Positions 43,584-56,238 are shown, numbered from the stretch's first letter. The stretch is 64,000 bases of DNA from Nymphaea colorata (GCF_008831285.2 NC_045148.1:21447002-21511001), one strand, 5' to 3'. Translations and numbers: made by a program. Notes: generated from the sequence alone by a model not told the origin.

Positions 43584-45715
43584 ATGGCCGACGCTGCTAG
43601 CTCAAATAAAAAAGATGAAACATTGAAGGGAGCCAAGTCCACCGAGCATAATACCCTGAAAATTACCTCCACCCCACTCAATGATGCTAACTATTTGAGT
43701 TTTGCAAAGGCTGCTCGCTTGGTTCTTAGTGGAACATCAAAGGCATGATATATTAACAGGAAAATCAAAGCTCCAGCTACTACTGATCCCAACTATGATG
43801 AATGGGAATCAGAGAATGACATGGTTATGGCGTGGCTGCTCAACTCTATGGAACCATCCATAAAAAATCTGTTCACATATCAAGATACCGTGCACGGAAT
43901 ATGGGAGGCTCTAAAAGAACCTTACAGTGAGCAAAATAATCTTGCTCAAGTATACCAGATACAATGCGACCGATCTCACCCTCCATGACCAAGATGTGCA
44001 GCAGTACATTGGGAGACTCAGGAATCTATATGATGAGCTCCTCCAATATCGACCAGTGACCTCTAATCCAGTCATTTACAAACAGCGTTTTGAAGAAGAT
44101 CAAATCTTCAAGGTCCTCGTTGGATTGAGTGTGGACTATGAAGCCATAAGGACTCAAATCCAGAATACTATGTCACTGCCAAAATTCAATGCTGTTTGTC
44201 AAATGATTCAGAGAGAGGTGTGAAGGCGAAGAGTCATGAGCGTCCCTCCTCAAACAGACTCCATAGAAGACAGCCAAGAAAGAATGGCATGCCTTTCACA
44301 ATCATGCACTAATCAAGGCATACAAAGGTACCTCTCAAACACAGAGAAAAAGCACAACAAACTTAAGTGTACTCACTGCAGGAAATTGGGTCACACACGC
44401 GATCACTGCTGGGAACTTGTGGGGTGACCAGGGAAGGGAAAGGGATCTTCTTCAATCCCAGACAAAGACATCAACCTTGCAAACTTTGTCACCAAAGATG
44501 ACCTGGAAAAATTCTTCGAGAAATTCTATTAAGCAAATCTAGTATCTTCCCAAACCAGTGGGCGACGTCTCAGAAGGTAAGTTCTGTGCCTTATTGACTG
44601 CCACTAAAATTAAATCTTGGATAGTTGATTCTAGTGCTACTAATCAAATGACTAATGATCCCACAAGACTTGCCGATCTAAATAAGGAACTTCATCGTTC
44701 TATTTTTTCTGCTGATGGGTCATCTATGGTTCTTGCTGGCTTTGGAAAAACATTCTTCCAGAAAAATATTAGTTCCACTTTACTTGTTCCTAAGCTTGCT
44801 GACAACCTTATATCTGTTAGCAAAATCTCTCAAGATTATGATTGTCTGGTTGTTTTCTCCAAGAAGGATCTAAGGTTTCAAGACCCGAGCACGAAGAAGG
44901 TGATTGGTAAGGGCCAACACGATGGTGACCTCTACACTTTGGACACCGGCAGTTTGAGTTTTTTCACCAAATCAAAATCAACTCAAAGGACGGACTATCA
45001 AATTTGGCATGCTTAATTAGGACACATATATGATCGGAACCTCAGTCCCCTCATCCCTTCCCTCACCATTGATGATAATAAAGCCTGCAATGCATGCAAA
45101 TTCACCAAATTCACAGGCCTCACCTTCCAGCCGATTCATGAAAGGTCTGAAAGAGCTTTCGATCTCATTCACTTGGATGTTTGGAGACCTGCTCCAGAGG
45201 ACTCCCATGCCGGTTTTAAGTTCTATGTCTCTTTCACTGATGATATGACTCATGTAACTTGGATTTATTTTCTAAAAAATAAGAGTGAAGTGCCAAAAAT
45301 TTTTGAAGAATTCTATGCCCTCATTCTCCCTCAATATGGTGCTAAGATTAAAATGCTTTGCTTTGACAAGGGTGGTGAATATGTGAATGATGCATTGAAA
45401 AACCTTATGAAGAAGCATGGAATACAGCCCCAATGTACCTGCACCGGGACGTTTCAGCAAAACAGCATTGCAGAAAGAAAAAAACGACAACTTCTGAATA
45501 TTGCTCGGGCTCTTATGATGCACATGAATGTACGTCAGATTTTTTGGAGCGAAGCCAAGCATGTTATATATCCAATATAGTTCCAAACTCTAGCATAGAA
45601 GGAAAAATTCCTCTTGAACTCCTTCTAAATAAGCCGCTGTCACTTGAACACCTCAGGGTATTTGGGTGCAAATGTTTCGTACATGTGCAAGAAAGATTTA
45701 GAAATAAATTCCGGT
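43584..45715 (+). pseudogene. Ty1/copia gag-protease-integrase remnant
   Basis: From ATG 43584 (MADAASSNKKDE): gag (ITSTPLNDANYLSFAKAARL, MAWLLNSMEPSIKNLF), then after a frameshift near 43970 VQQYIGRLRNLYDELLQYR, knuckle CTHCRKLGHTRDHC, protease SWIVDSSATNQMT (catalytic DSG changed to DSS), GAG-pre-integrase (DYQIWHA, LGHIYDRNLS) and integrase (FDLIHLDVW, CFDKGGEYVN, NSIAERKKRQ). It ends near SLEHLRVFGCKCFVHV; RT, RNase H and LTRs are missing. Stops at 43746, 44221, 44425, 44530 and 45014 show age. Confidence 0.9.
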
Positions 45716-45734
45716 GATTACATGGTCTACTTTG

Positions 45735-46213
45735 TCTAGTATATTGTTCGTTAAGTATTGCTTCAATCATATATTCGATTTGAATCAGATATCCAACCAA
45801 ACCATTCTGAAAAACCAGTTATAGAAAAAAAAAATATAATGTCCAATGGAAAAATCAGATCAGGTTTGGATTTAAGAAATGACATTCTATTGGATTCGGA
45901 TTCAGATATATGTAAATATTTGATCAGATTTAAATTCAGATCAGATTTAGTTTTAAACAAATATCATACATCTAACACTCTTATATATTGAAAGTCAGCT
46001 AGATTTGGTTCAAAATTCAGATTTGGAAGTGAATGCAGGGTTGGATTCAGATCATATTCAGATTGCAAAATTGGATTTCAGACTTAGATATGACTTTGAT
46101 TCATTCATGTTGAAATCAGAATTCAAATATGAACACGTGAATATTTGAAAAAGCAGCTACATATGGTTAAGATCATATTTTATTCGAATCTGATCGTTGA
46201 CATCCCTATGGCT
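45735..46213. mobile_element. AT-rich MITE, TTGACATCCC family
   Basis: Repeated GGATTCGGATTCAGATAT-like words and a right end GATCGTTGACATCCCTATG (about 46191-46209). No ORF. TAGGGATGTCAA is a common terminus of plant hAT MITEs. Confidence 0.55.
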
Positions 46214-46489
46214 GATGGCATATGACAATTAAACCTGGGTGGCAGCTCCTAATGCCAGATCTACAATCCAAGTCCACTCCTCATTGAAAAGCTGTCGACC
46301 ATGCCGGCAACTGCTCTTGCCAGCCCACATCTGGCTTATTTGCTGCTCTTTTTGGCCGTTGATATGTGTAACAAAGAGTGTATCAGAACCTCTTTGCGAT
46401 GCTAAGCTTGCCTGTGGCATTCCTTCCAATTGAAAATCTCATGCTAATTCATTTCCTAGGGGCTGCATCTTTGTCTTCTGATCTGTGAG

Positions 46490-46925
46490 TTGAGTTGGAC
46501 AATTTATGTGGATATAGTTGGGATGCAAGCAGATCGCATTCAAATCAGATATACTTTTAACTGTATCCACTTTTTTGAATATTCATATTTGAAAAACAAA
46601 GAAATTTATATCTGAATTTAAATTCCAAATCTGATTTCACTATTGACTTTTACATTCATATCTGAATCTGAATCCGAATTTTGAACCAAATTTAGCCATT
46701 TTTTTAGAATTTAAGAGCATTATATATAGGATATTTCTTTAAAAATAAATCCGATGAATCCGAATTGATAGGATATTATGCATATCTGAATCTAATCATA
46801 TGTCATTTCTTAAATACAAATATGATCTGCCTTATTAACCAGAAATTTTCTTTTTTCATATCTGATTTTTTTCGATAGAGTTTGGTCAGAAATCTGTTCC
46901 AAATCGGATATGCTGACATCTCTAG
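46490..46925. mobile_element. AT-rich MITE, TTGACATCCC family, second copy
   Basis: CAGATCGCATTCAAATCAGATATAC at the left; ATCTGAATCTGAATCCGAA inside; AATCGGATATGCTGACATCTCTA at the right (to about 46924). Same word content as the neighbour at 45.7 kb. Confidence 0.5.
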
Positions 46926-47073
46926 ATATAGGGTAATTAGCAGCTCAGGTTTCGTATGCAAGATGGTGGCAGTTAGGCTCTAGACTTGTATTAATAAAAA
47001 ATTATATTTACAGCAGCCAAAAATGGGGATGCGTAGCGTGTAGACCTTAGTGAAAACTTAGCTTCTGTGTCCT

Positions 47074-47247
47074 AGTGGCAGAGCTACATTATTGATAGTG
47101 TGGGCACTTGCCCACACCAACTCAAAAAAATTAAACTATTTACACAAAAACTTCATTAATTTTCAGCTTTTTACATATCAGTGTCCCTTAAGATTTGAAT
47201 CTTACATTTCAAGTGCCCCTCAACCAGAACTTTTTGGCTCTACCACT
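47074..47247. mobile_element. 174-bp MITE, CAGTGGCGGAGCCA-type
   Basis: AGTGGCAGAGCTAC (47074) and TTGGCTCTACCACT (to 47247) are inverted termini. Size and termini match the MITE at 16628-16804. AT-rich core, no ORF. Confidence 0.75.
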
Positions 47248-47865
47248 GGCTGCAACCATAAAGACATGTAATGAGATTTTAGGAAATGAAGAGTGGACAT
47301 GTACTCCTTGGCTGATATGAGGCTTCCCAAAGTTTTAACTTGCTAAATTCATCAAAGAAACTCAGAAAAATGGTCAAAAAGTTTCGCGTTTCCCCTTTTT
47401 GGGAGAGCAGAATGAGTATTAGAAGTCATTTTTTTTAATAAAGCCCCCGTAAAGTCCGAGTCTGCTTTTGGTGCCCTGGAAAAGGTGCCCACATTATGGA
47501 TCAATTTTCATATCGGCACCTCCCTTTTGCAGCACAGGGAGTTGACACAATGGAGATTCAAAATGGAAACTAGCAGTCTACCCACCCCCACCCGCCTAAG
47601 GCACCAACCCCCTTGGGGATGCAGTTGCCCTTTGTTGAGCCTACGTACTCTTGCGGAAGCTAGGATAAATGTCTTGCACTGTGATACTAAGAGTTGTGCA
47701 TGTAATACCTTTTTTTTTTTTGGATATGCAATGGACACAAAAAGACTCTTGACAGAAGCTCAAATGCTTGTTCATGTTATCCCTGGTCTAACTCTACATG
47801 TTCAGCAGGGTTTTCCATCTATATTTTCTGGTGATATTTCCAGTGTTTTCTTTACTAGAACTTTT
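47248..47865. other. Spacer with unassigned 149-codon ORF (47485-47934)
   Basis: The frame 47485-47934 has no recognisable domain and its 3' part overlaps LINE-derived sequence, so it is probably chance. Confidence 0.4.
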
Positions 47866-48076
47866 CATGCTAGAATCTCCAACTCCTTGCGGGCTCTTTT
47901 GCTCAGACACCAATACTTGAATTGGAGCGGGTGAACCCCATAAACTAAAGCACATTTCTCATGGATATGGAAAATCTGCCTTTTGGGGACGAGAAGAGGT
48001 TTGTTACTTAATCTAGCGGTGTTTGGTTAATGGTAAGAAGGTGAAAATTTGGTATGAGTATTGGGGATAGGGGATT
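47866..48076 (+). mobile_element. LINE fragment, paralogous to 51590-51785
   Basis: CTCAGACACCAATACTTGAAT, GGATATGGAAAATCTG, GAGAAGAGGTTTGTTACTTA and GGTGAAAATTTGGTATGAG recur in order at 51590-51785. Near 51600 the text translates as the VTNSLCTLLVRHQ stretch of a LINE RT C-terminal region, so both are LINE remnants. Confidence 0.65.
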
Positions 48077-48119
48077 GTAGAATATGGAGGGGAGGAAAGG
48101 CAAAGCAAGAACTGATGAT

Positions 48120-48262
48120 AAAGATGAGGCTGCTGCGGAAAATTATAGTTGACTTGTAGACTTAGGCATTCCCCTCATTCAAATCAAGTTGAGTTAGTGG
48201 GTCCGTTTAATTAGTTCGGCCACCACATGATTGTCTTGCCAGTGGTGGAGGATAGATCCAAC
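48120..48262 (-). repeat. Paralogue of the CNL gene upstream region
   Basis: GGCTGCTGCGGAAAATTATAG, GACTTGTAGA and GTGGGTCCGTTTAATTAGTT followed by CCACCACATGATTGTCTTGCC match the order and words at 59232-59340 just upstream of the CNL start. A CNL copy once lay here, or the promoter region was copied. Confidence 0.6.
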
Positions 48263-48379
48263 CGTTGTTAGGCATAATCAACATTTTTTGAACATTTTAT
48301 GGTGAGTTTACAACAAAATATGAAAGATTGCTAGCTGCAAACACCTTGATTTTCCTTTATTTTGATCAATTTATTATCT

Positions 48380-49030
48380 GATTGTATTGTCAACTCGATT
48401 TTGGACCCATTTAGATCTAACTTCAGAAGTTTAGACTCAAGCACAGCCCAAATCTAGACATATTTTGTAGTTCAAACCCACATTCAGACATGGATTCAGT
48501 CCAAAAAATCATACAGAAACTGAAAACAAGACCTTAGAGCCATATCTGGATCCAAATCCTAGCTGTAAATAGAAGTCAGATCCCTCGACCCATATTTGGA
48601 TCCAAAACCACCTTTAGATTGCAAAAGAGCCCTCCGTCCATATCTAGATCCACCTAGTCTAGATTGAAGAGCCTTGTATTCATATTTGATCCAACCCAAG
48701 ATCTAAAGAAAAAATGGATCCATAGATCCATGTCTAAAACCAAATTTAAGATCCAAGTATAAAATTGAGCCTTAGATCTAAATCCAACTCTCAGCTTTAG
48801 ATAAAAAATTGTGCCAAATTATCCAAATATAAAAAACCAAGCCCGAGAACCAATCTCCAGCATCATATTTCAAGTTGGATCCCCGAGCACGCACACAAAC
48901 TCCCCTCACTGAATTTCGCTTTATAAAATCTAAAACTGGACTGAAAGCACAAATTCTATCCGTAATTTGGGCATTTGACATCGACCTGGACCCTTCCAGG
49001 TTTGGGAAAAATTGATTCAGATTCAAGCAG
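48380..49030. repeat. AGATCCA/TGGATCC-word repeat
   Basis: Words such as CATATTTGGATCCAAAACC, AGATCCATGTCTAAA and CTAGATCCACC recur every 20-40 bases in a non-coding stretch. The end GACATCGACCTGGACCCTTCC may be a terminus of an AT-rich MITE. Confidence 0.4.
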
Positions 49031-49344
49031 ACCCAAAATTGTCAAAACGGGAGCAAAATTCATTTTACAAAAAGGTCATTGTGCCCTTAGAAAAATATGA
49101 AATTTTCAGTTTTTTTTTTTTTTTTAATTTTAACCATGCTGCTAGGACTAGTGTGGGCCTACCCAGGGTGGCAGGACCAAATACCCACCTCATTGACTCA
49201 ATCAAATTCAAGCCAATGAGGAGGCACTTACAGGCCAGATTCGGCAATAACGAGCATGCTACTGGGAGAGAGCGTTCGGTGTTTAGCAGAGTGCTCTCAC
49301 CAAGAGGCCCCGCCATGCTCAACACAGAAGGGCATTACGGGGCC

Positions 49345-49644
49345 TAACTTGTTAATTCTAGTTTCCATCCATGAAAGAGAATTTTGAACTTAACATCTCT
49401 CTTTTCATTTCTCTATTTCTCTCTCAGGTTTCTCTCTCTTTGATTTATCTCTCTCGTTTTAGCTCTCTCCTTCTCTACCTCTTTCTAAAAATTTCTTTTT
49501 CTCTTTTCTTCTCTCTCTTCTGTTCTTTCTCTCCCTTTTTTAAAATCTCTTTCTCTCTTTCTTTCTTTTATTACTTCTCTTTTAATCTCTATTTTTCTCT
49601 TTTTTCTTTATCTTTCTCTCTTTGATTTCTCTCTCTCTCTCTCT

Positions 49645-49683
<39 letters not shown>

Positions 49684-50335
49684 GTCTCATCTTGCTTCGC
49701 CCAAAATCTGTAAACTTCACCAAGGCCAATATTAAACTGCAGTACCCATGATGGTTATCAGACTACACTTGACTTCTTAGCATACCCATTTTCGATTTTA
49801 TATGTATGTTGTGATATGAATGACTTATCTAATTTTCTTTTCAAGCAAATAGAACTCTTTTTTTTTCATTTAACATGCATATTCACTATCCATTTATAGG
49901 AATCACGGATACCCACAGCCACTCCTTTAAAAAACCTAAGAAAAATAAGATAGAGCCCTAATAATGTGGTAACTGAGTTAAGATAAAACCTTGAGATTAA
50001 TGTGTTCTGGAAGATAACTACTAACTTTCTTTATGTCACAAACGATCATTCATTAAAAAAAATTATAAAATTTTATTAAAGCTCTTTTTTCAAAAACTGA
50101 CTTGATTTTTTATTTCAAATGATTTTTCCAAATCAAACGATTCATTAGTTAAAAATATTTCTTCTAAAACATATCTCCTACCATTTTATAAAAAAAATTA
50201 TAGAACTCGCTTTTCCAATGCCTCACAAACAGTTTTCTTATTTTAATGATTGACTCTTACATCATTTTTTGCTTTATAAAATTTAAAATTTCTAAATCAA
50301 TTTAAAATGTTTACCATGCCCCACACTGCATGTAA
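49345..50335. repeat. Long dispersed repeat, copy A
   Basis: From TTAATTCTAGTTTCCATCCA to TTTACCATGCCCCACACTGCA the sequence parallels 62595-63998. It consists of a CT-rich part (TCTCTCTTT words), a (TA)n run at about 49648-49679, then TTCACCAAGGCCAATATT, GATATGAATGACTTAT and AATGATTTTTCCAAATCAAA. No ORF beyond low complexity. It could be an LTR or a large MITE; the class is unknown. Confidence 0.75.
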
Positions 50336-50636
50336 GTGGAGAATAATGCTTAAATGAATGTGGAAATGCACCAAGAATGAACAACGTGCCAGAAAAACTA
50401 AGCCTCATGCTGATGGCAGGTGGACCCTTTTCCACTTTGCAGAACAAATTCCCATTGGTGAACCAAAAGAAATTTTGGGATTCAAAATATGCAGCACTAG
50501 TGGTGAGAAATTTCTTCATCAGAAACGAGCTTGTAAGGTAGGCAAATGCAACGCATATGACATTAATTTTTAATTTCATGTCATTATGGATATAAAAGTC
50601 TTGACCTACATCATTATGCAATTTGATCTATAATCT

Positions 50637-51800
50637 AGTTGCTAAGTTGACGGCTGAGAGAATGAAGATTGTTTTAGCACAATTATTGGCTCAGAACAAG
50701 GGCATCTGATCTCTCCAGTAGATTTATTCCCCAACCATGCACCTTGCACTTGAAGCGGTCAACAGCTTGGATATGGGCATATAGAACAATTTTTTCTCCG
50801 CAAATTAGATATTCCAAAAGCTTATGGCAAAGTGAGATGGTCTTTCCTGCACTTTGGTCTTTCTTTTTCGGGATCCTGTGAAGATTGGGTGAGGAAAATT
50901 ATTACTTATGTTTCTACTGCTTCCCTAGTTGTCACCTCTAAGAAGGGAGGGAACCGCTTTTTGTTGCCATGGAGGCCGATGACAAATGCACCCTCTCTCT
51001 CCACTTTTGTTTAATATTGTTCTGTTGTGGAAGTTTTATCTAAAAACCTCCAATGGCGAGTTTTAAAGGGCAGGAAGCCCCTAAAATGACTTTCTCAATT
51101 TACTTCTTACCTGGGGTGCTTCTTCTCTGCAAATGACATCCTTTTATTTTTTTGGGCTGTTGTGAAAATCCACTTCTTGTTTAAACAAGTTTTACCTGAT
51201 TTCACTTCCAAAGCAGGTTTGACTATAAATTCATTTCATTTTTTTATTCATTTTAATGTTCTTGACAACACATTGGTCATTGCAAACAGATTTCATTGAC
51301 AGTTGTCTAAACTTCCCCTTATTTGGATTCCATTATTTGTTGGTACTCTCACCCTAACTTATGTGAGAAGCTTTGTAGAAGGGTGGACCATCCACTTACT
51401 TATATGAGAAGCATGTTCTGCAGCAAGTGGTGGGTTATTGGGTGAGAGCATTTAGACTTCCACTTATTGTACTGAACTTTGTAGAGAAGAAATTGTCATT
51501 TTATTTGGGGGGATTCTCATCATATTAGGAAACATCATTTACTTAGTTGGAAGTCTGCTTGCTCCGATACAAGAAGGTGGTCTTGGCCTTCTTGAGGTCA
51601 CCAACTCCTTATGTACTCTTTTGGTCAGACACCAATATTTGAATGGGAGCTTGTGAACACTGTAAAGTAATGCTTATTTCTCTTGGATACGGAAAAGCTG
51701 ACTTTTCAGGATGAGAGGAGGTTTGTTACTTAATTTAGCGGTGTTTCTGTTATTGTAATGGTGAAAATTTGGTGTGAGGATTGGGGTACTCATAATTTCA
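50637..51800 (+). pseudogene. LINE (L1-type) reverse transcriptase, decayed
   Basis: Across frames the DNA reads LVAKLTAERMKIVLAQLLAQ, RKLDIPKAYGKVRWSFLHF, DWVRKIITYVSTASLVV, LSKNLQWRVLKGRKP and SANDILLFFWAVVKIHF (the catalytic FADD-type box as SAND), then GGDSHHIRKHHLLSWKSACS. This is the order of a plant L1 ORF2 RT from the palm to the thumb. Stops and shifts abound. It continues past an inserted MITE. Confidence 0.82.
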
Positions 51801-51852
51801 TTAACTTGAGATGAAATGCACTTGAAATAAAAAACAGAAGACCCTAGATACA

Positions 51853-52030
51853 AGGGCAAAGCCAGCATTTTTTTTAGGAAGGGTAGAATAGTATTCGCAG
51901 AAAATATACAAGTACTGAACAATATTTTTCAAAATTTTTACATAGCCCAAATTAAAAATTTCTAAAAATATAAGTATCATATTTTCTCCAAAATATGAGG
52001 GGGGAGGGGTCATGGCTAGAAGTGTATAAC
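51853..52030. mobile_element. MITE inserted in the LINE
   Basis: AGGGCAAAGCCAGCATTTTTTTT at the left and GAGGGGGGAGGGGTCATGGCT at the right bracket an AT-rich core (TTTTTACATAGCCCAAATTAAAA). It interrupts the LINE between its RT end and its 3' tail. Confidence 0.45.
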
Positions 52031-52124
52031 TCTGGTTCAAATGGTCTTTCAAATAAATGACTTAGAATACACTGTGTTTATGCTTACATGTACTCTTTTG
52101 GAGCATAAGGAAACAAAGAAATTG

Positions 52125-52550
52125 TATTATGCATCATGCCAATTTGATTCTGAGTGGTCTTGAATGGAGATTCTGCAATGATTTAAAGGTTATGATAGCT
52201 GGTATAAAGTGGAAACATCAGGAGGTGATCTTTCCTCCTTACTACACAGTTTTGCGGTCGATCTGTGTGTGGTGAAATGGTGTGCAGAAAATGTCTATGT
52301 GGTGAAATGGTGTGCAGAAAATGGCTTTTTGTAGCTGATGTATTTGCTGTCAACAATCGATTGCAATGAGGCCATAATCCTTTTGCACAGTGAGGTTGGT
52401 TTTATGCCTATCTTCTTTTTGGGTAGTTGTAGTTTCTATCTTTGTATTTGAGGTTTATGTCTCTCTTATTTTTTGGTTTGTTCTAGCTTAGGTATCTTGT
52501 ATTTTGTTATCAACATGTTATATTGTTAATAAAAATGTTAGGGATGCCTA
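52125..52550 (+). mobile_element. LINE 3' tail
   Basis: GTATCTTGTATTTTGTTATC and TTGTTAATAAAAATG at 52490-52545 look like a plant LINE 3' UTR. A 37-bp unit (TGTGGTGAAATGGTGTGCAG and AAAATG) is repeated in tandem at 52267-52325. Confidence 0.45.
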
Positions 52551-52868
52551 AACTCGTAGCAACGACGTTGCATCGCCAAGTAGGGCTGCACATGCGCTTT
52601 ACTGGGGTAATCAATCCAAGGGCTATGTTCATCATTGATGCATTTCATTTTAACTTAAACATCCTTTTCATTCTATATGCGATGTAGAAAATATTGAAAG
52701 TTTGATGTTTCAAACTTTTGAAAGGACTCTTGAAGGGTTGCTTGAAAATGTGAAATGTTTTGAGGAAAAAGTGGAATTAGTAAATATCATTTGAAAAGCT
52801 TGTAAATCATTTGGAAATCACTTTAGTGTTCTCTTAAGACTTTAAGTAGGTTTGAGATTTTGCTCCCC

Positions 52869-52889
52869 CTCCCCCCCCCCCCCCCCCCA
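52869..52889. repeat. Poly-C run
   Basis: About 18 consecutive C residues (52872-52889) after CTCCCCCTC. Such runs can form i-motif/G-quadruplex structures and are prone to sequencing length errors. Confidence 0.9.
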
Positions 52890-53089
52890 ATTTCTCCCTC
52901 CCTCTCTTCACAAGCAGAAATTGTCAATGCGACAAATTGAAGAGAACATGTGGTGCCTTTGTATCTTTCTAAAAGCAGTTCCATTCTCTTCCCAACCTTG
53001 CGTGGTGTATGGCCGGCGAAAGGATGATACCCATCGGATCAGATTCAAACTGAATGTATGGCACTACCCTATTCTACATATCAGTAGTT

Positions 53090-54300
53090 CACATATTTAG
53101 ATTTGATTTAAGATTTGAATGTTAATGAAACAAAAGTTTGTGTGAATCAAATTTTTGAATTTATAGTCCAATTCTTTTAACATGATCTAAGTCTGAATTT
53201 ATTTGTGTGAAACAAAAGTTTTATTTTAACATGATCCAAGTCTGAATCCATCCTTTAATTGTGCAATCCAATTCTGACCATATTTTGACATGTGAAGGAC
53301 TGGCCATCTTTCAAATTGTTTGTATATTAAATATACAAGGATATTTGTGTGAAATTGAACCTAAACCCTTATCCAAATTCATTGAAATTTATTAAATTGA
53401 ATTCAAATCCAGAACTGCGAGAGTGACATTTTATAAAACCAAATACATCCAATTTTTTAATCAGATGTTAATCCTTTTATGTTCCATTTTAATTTAATCA
53501 GATATTAGATACATCGACATCCTTAGCTCTGCCCTTAAATTAAGATACTTTGTCCTCATAAAAGAAATAATCGATAAGAGATTCATTGTCCTTAAAATAC
53601 TATTAAAATCGATAAGAGATAAAATGTTGTTGGGCAAGTTAATTAGTGATTATATATTAATAAATGACATTAATTTCTTTACTATTTCCTTGTGACTTCG
53701 AATAATTTTATAGAAGCATTTTGAACAGTCTACCGTAAATTAGATTAGCAAAATTTTGCGCGGAATAAAAAAACTTAACCTCCCATGAAAATGGCAATAA
53801 TGTAATACGTCTGTAGTGTTAAGGGTAATTTACTTGTGTGGAATCCATGAGTAACGGCAAAAGAGGGGTAGAGAAAAGCAGTTGGATGTGAAAGAACGCC
53901 CTCGTTGCCTTCCCATGTTTAGGTGCAAAAATTCACTTGAGCCCATGAACAAACAGATCGGATCCTAGTCAATTAGTTGGACCCGATATTTTCTTACAAA
54001 ATTTTATGTGGTTGTAGGACATATGTGATTGTAGAAAAAGTGAGAACATCTAAATTCTAAGACGAACATTCATATTTGGATTCAGATATACATTAAATAT
54101 TTTATCAGATTCGGATTCGGATTTGAACATAAATATAAAAACTGGATTTGGATTGTAAAAGTCGATTTCAGATTCAGACTTGGATATAATTTTTTGTTTC
54201 GTATTTGGATCCGAATATGTGAATATTTGGAAAAACGGATATGATTAAGGTATATCCACTGAAATCTGATCTGTTGACATCCCTGTTCCGTGGGCAGGGT
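53090..54300. mobile_element. AT-rich MITE cluster, TTGACATCCC family
   Basis: At least two members: about 53100-53525 (AACATGATCCAAGTCTGAATC words, ending ATACATCGACATCCTTA) and about 54055-54285 (GACGAACATTCATATTTGG at the left, GATCTGTTGACATCCCTGTTC at the right). No coding sequence in this interval. Confidence 0.5.
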
Positions 54301-55161
54301 TTGAATTGAAAATAGTTTTTAAAACAGAATGCATGGGTTCTCTTAGGCAGATTCCATGGCAATTGAATGATCTCTTAGAGTGCAACCTTGTGAAGAGTGC
54401 ATACAAAAAGCCAATTTTTTAACCTTTTGGCCCTGCTTAGATGGAACTGAATAGCCACCTCCAACTTTTCGTGGAACCACCTTCAATGATTCCATAAACA
54501 CTTCAAGAAAGCCTTAGAGGACTAAGTTTAAGGGGGCATATGACGATCTTGTGTTATAGAAACAAAATTTCACCATCAACTAATTGGAATGAAACTTCCA
54601 ACTCTAGTTTCCCTTTGACAGTCTTGAACTTTGGTTTTAAAATTGAAAATTATGTGTTTGATAGAGCAAGAACTAAAATTCTGGAATTGGTGTATTAAAA
54701 TCATCATAACATGTGCCAAGAGAGAAGAAAAACTTTTAAGATTCTCAACTCATAATTCTACCCATATGATAAAATCATAATTCTGAAATTGTGATTCAAG
54801 AATGACCCAGCAGGTAGGGCCTGCTTCCTTATAAAACAGCGATGCCAAAAAGCTTCATATGGACATGTTGGTGTGATTTCTTAGAACCTTACACATTGCA
54901 AACGATTTAAAATTTTAATACTTCAATATATCCCGCTGAATTAAAAGGAATTTTAAATGCATGAGCTATAAATGATTGTGAAGGAATGTATATAGTACTG
55001 GCTAGTGCATCTTCTCAGGAGTTAAGAATACAAGCCCACCTACTTAGAGATTTTAATATTTGCCAATATTAGCCTTAGGTGGAGGACTCAGCAATACAAT
55101 AGGAAGTGGGCATCCCTGCCAACAACCTTACAGGTTTTGGCTATAGATCCAAAAGATGTGG

Positions 55162-55192
<31 letters not shown>

Positions 55193-55330
55193 CTAAGACT
55201 GTCCACTCTATCATGATGTGACAGTCAAGCAAAATAAAGGAAGAAAAATATTATGTGGATGCATAAAAATTAAATGGTGGTTGGTTCGGCTAAGAACTAA
55301 TAGACCAAATGTGTGGTGGGTGAAAAAGAA
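54301..55330. other. Intergenic, no gene; (TA)n at 55166-55192
   Basis: AT-rich sequence downstream of the CNL gene. A (TA)n run of about 13 units lies at 55166-55192. Nothing else recognisable. Confidence 0.5.
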
Positions 55331-55332
55331 AA

Positions 55333-56238
55333 TGGAAAACATGGCATAAAAATTTTACAAGTCCTAAATCAAGCAAGGGAGGGCAAAAAAAGAGCCAACA
55401 AAAAGCAAAAAAGATTCATGTATAACAAAAAAAATTAGTTTCAATCTGTCACCATTTTTTACACGCTAAAACATTTTAGTAATTGTAACCTTTCTCCAAG
55501 ATGGTCTCTTAGCTGCTCAACCATTGAAGCTTCAAGAAGATGGCGATCGGTTCCTGTTTATCTGAGAGAAATGTGGTTGCTACTGCATCATTTTCTTGTG
55601 GAGTAATACTATTTTACCCACCAGAAGACTTGAGATTGGGGAAGTAAAAAAGAACTGGCTTTCTCAATTTCCAGAGGCATTTCCTGTGGCCTCCCAAGCT
55701 GATGTTCTCAGTGAAACCACACCAACATGACCAAGTGCTATTGACTTCTGTCATGTTTTCTGAAAGCAGTAGCAATCTATTGATTTTTACAGATTCACTC
55801 TACTTTTGCAGATCGAAAACATGACATAAAAAATGTACAAGACCTAAATCAAACAAGGGAGATGAAAAAAGAGCCGATGAAATGCAAAAGATTAATACTT
55901 GACCAAAAAATATATATAGTTACAATCTGTCACCGATTTTAAACACTAAAACATATCGGATAATTGTTACCTTTCCTCCAAGATGGTATCTTAACTCCTG
56001 CGGCAGATCAAGTGCAGGACATATGTAATACTGAAGGCTTCAGCCTACGAAACAGAAAAGGTTCCATAACATGATATAACAACACCTCAACCACTTTAGC
56101 CTAGGATGGATAACATTTCCCCAAGATGGTCTCTGAGTTCCTGCGGCAGATGGAGTGTTGGACAAAAGTAAATTACAAACCTTTCAAGCTTCGAGAGGCA
56201 GGCGATCTGTTCGTTTGCATCCGTGGGACATGTTGTTC
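55333..56238 (-). repeat. Two extra 3'-end copies of the CNL gene
   Basis: GAAAACATGGCATAAAAATTT, CCTAAATCAAGCAAGGGAG, CAATCTGTCACC and CTCCAAGATGGTCTCTTAG (55333-55515) recur at 55815-56000. The CCAAGATGGTCTC, CTGCGGCAGAT and GAAGTAT/GGCCTCCCAAGCTGATGT parts recur in the gene end at 56130-56370. The first copy includes degenerate last-LRR sequence (about 55540-55720). Only the innermost copy is still joined to the LRR frame. Confidence 0.75.
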
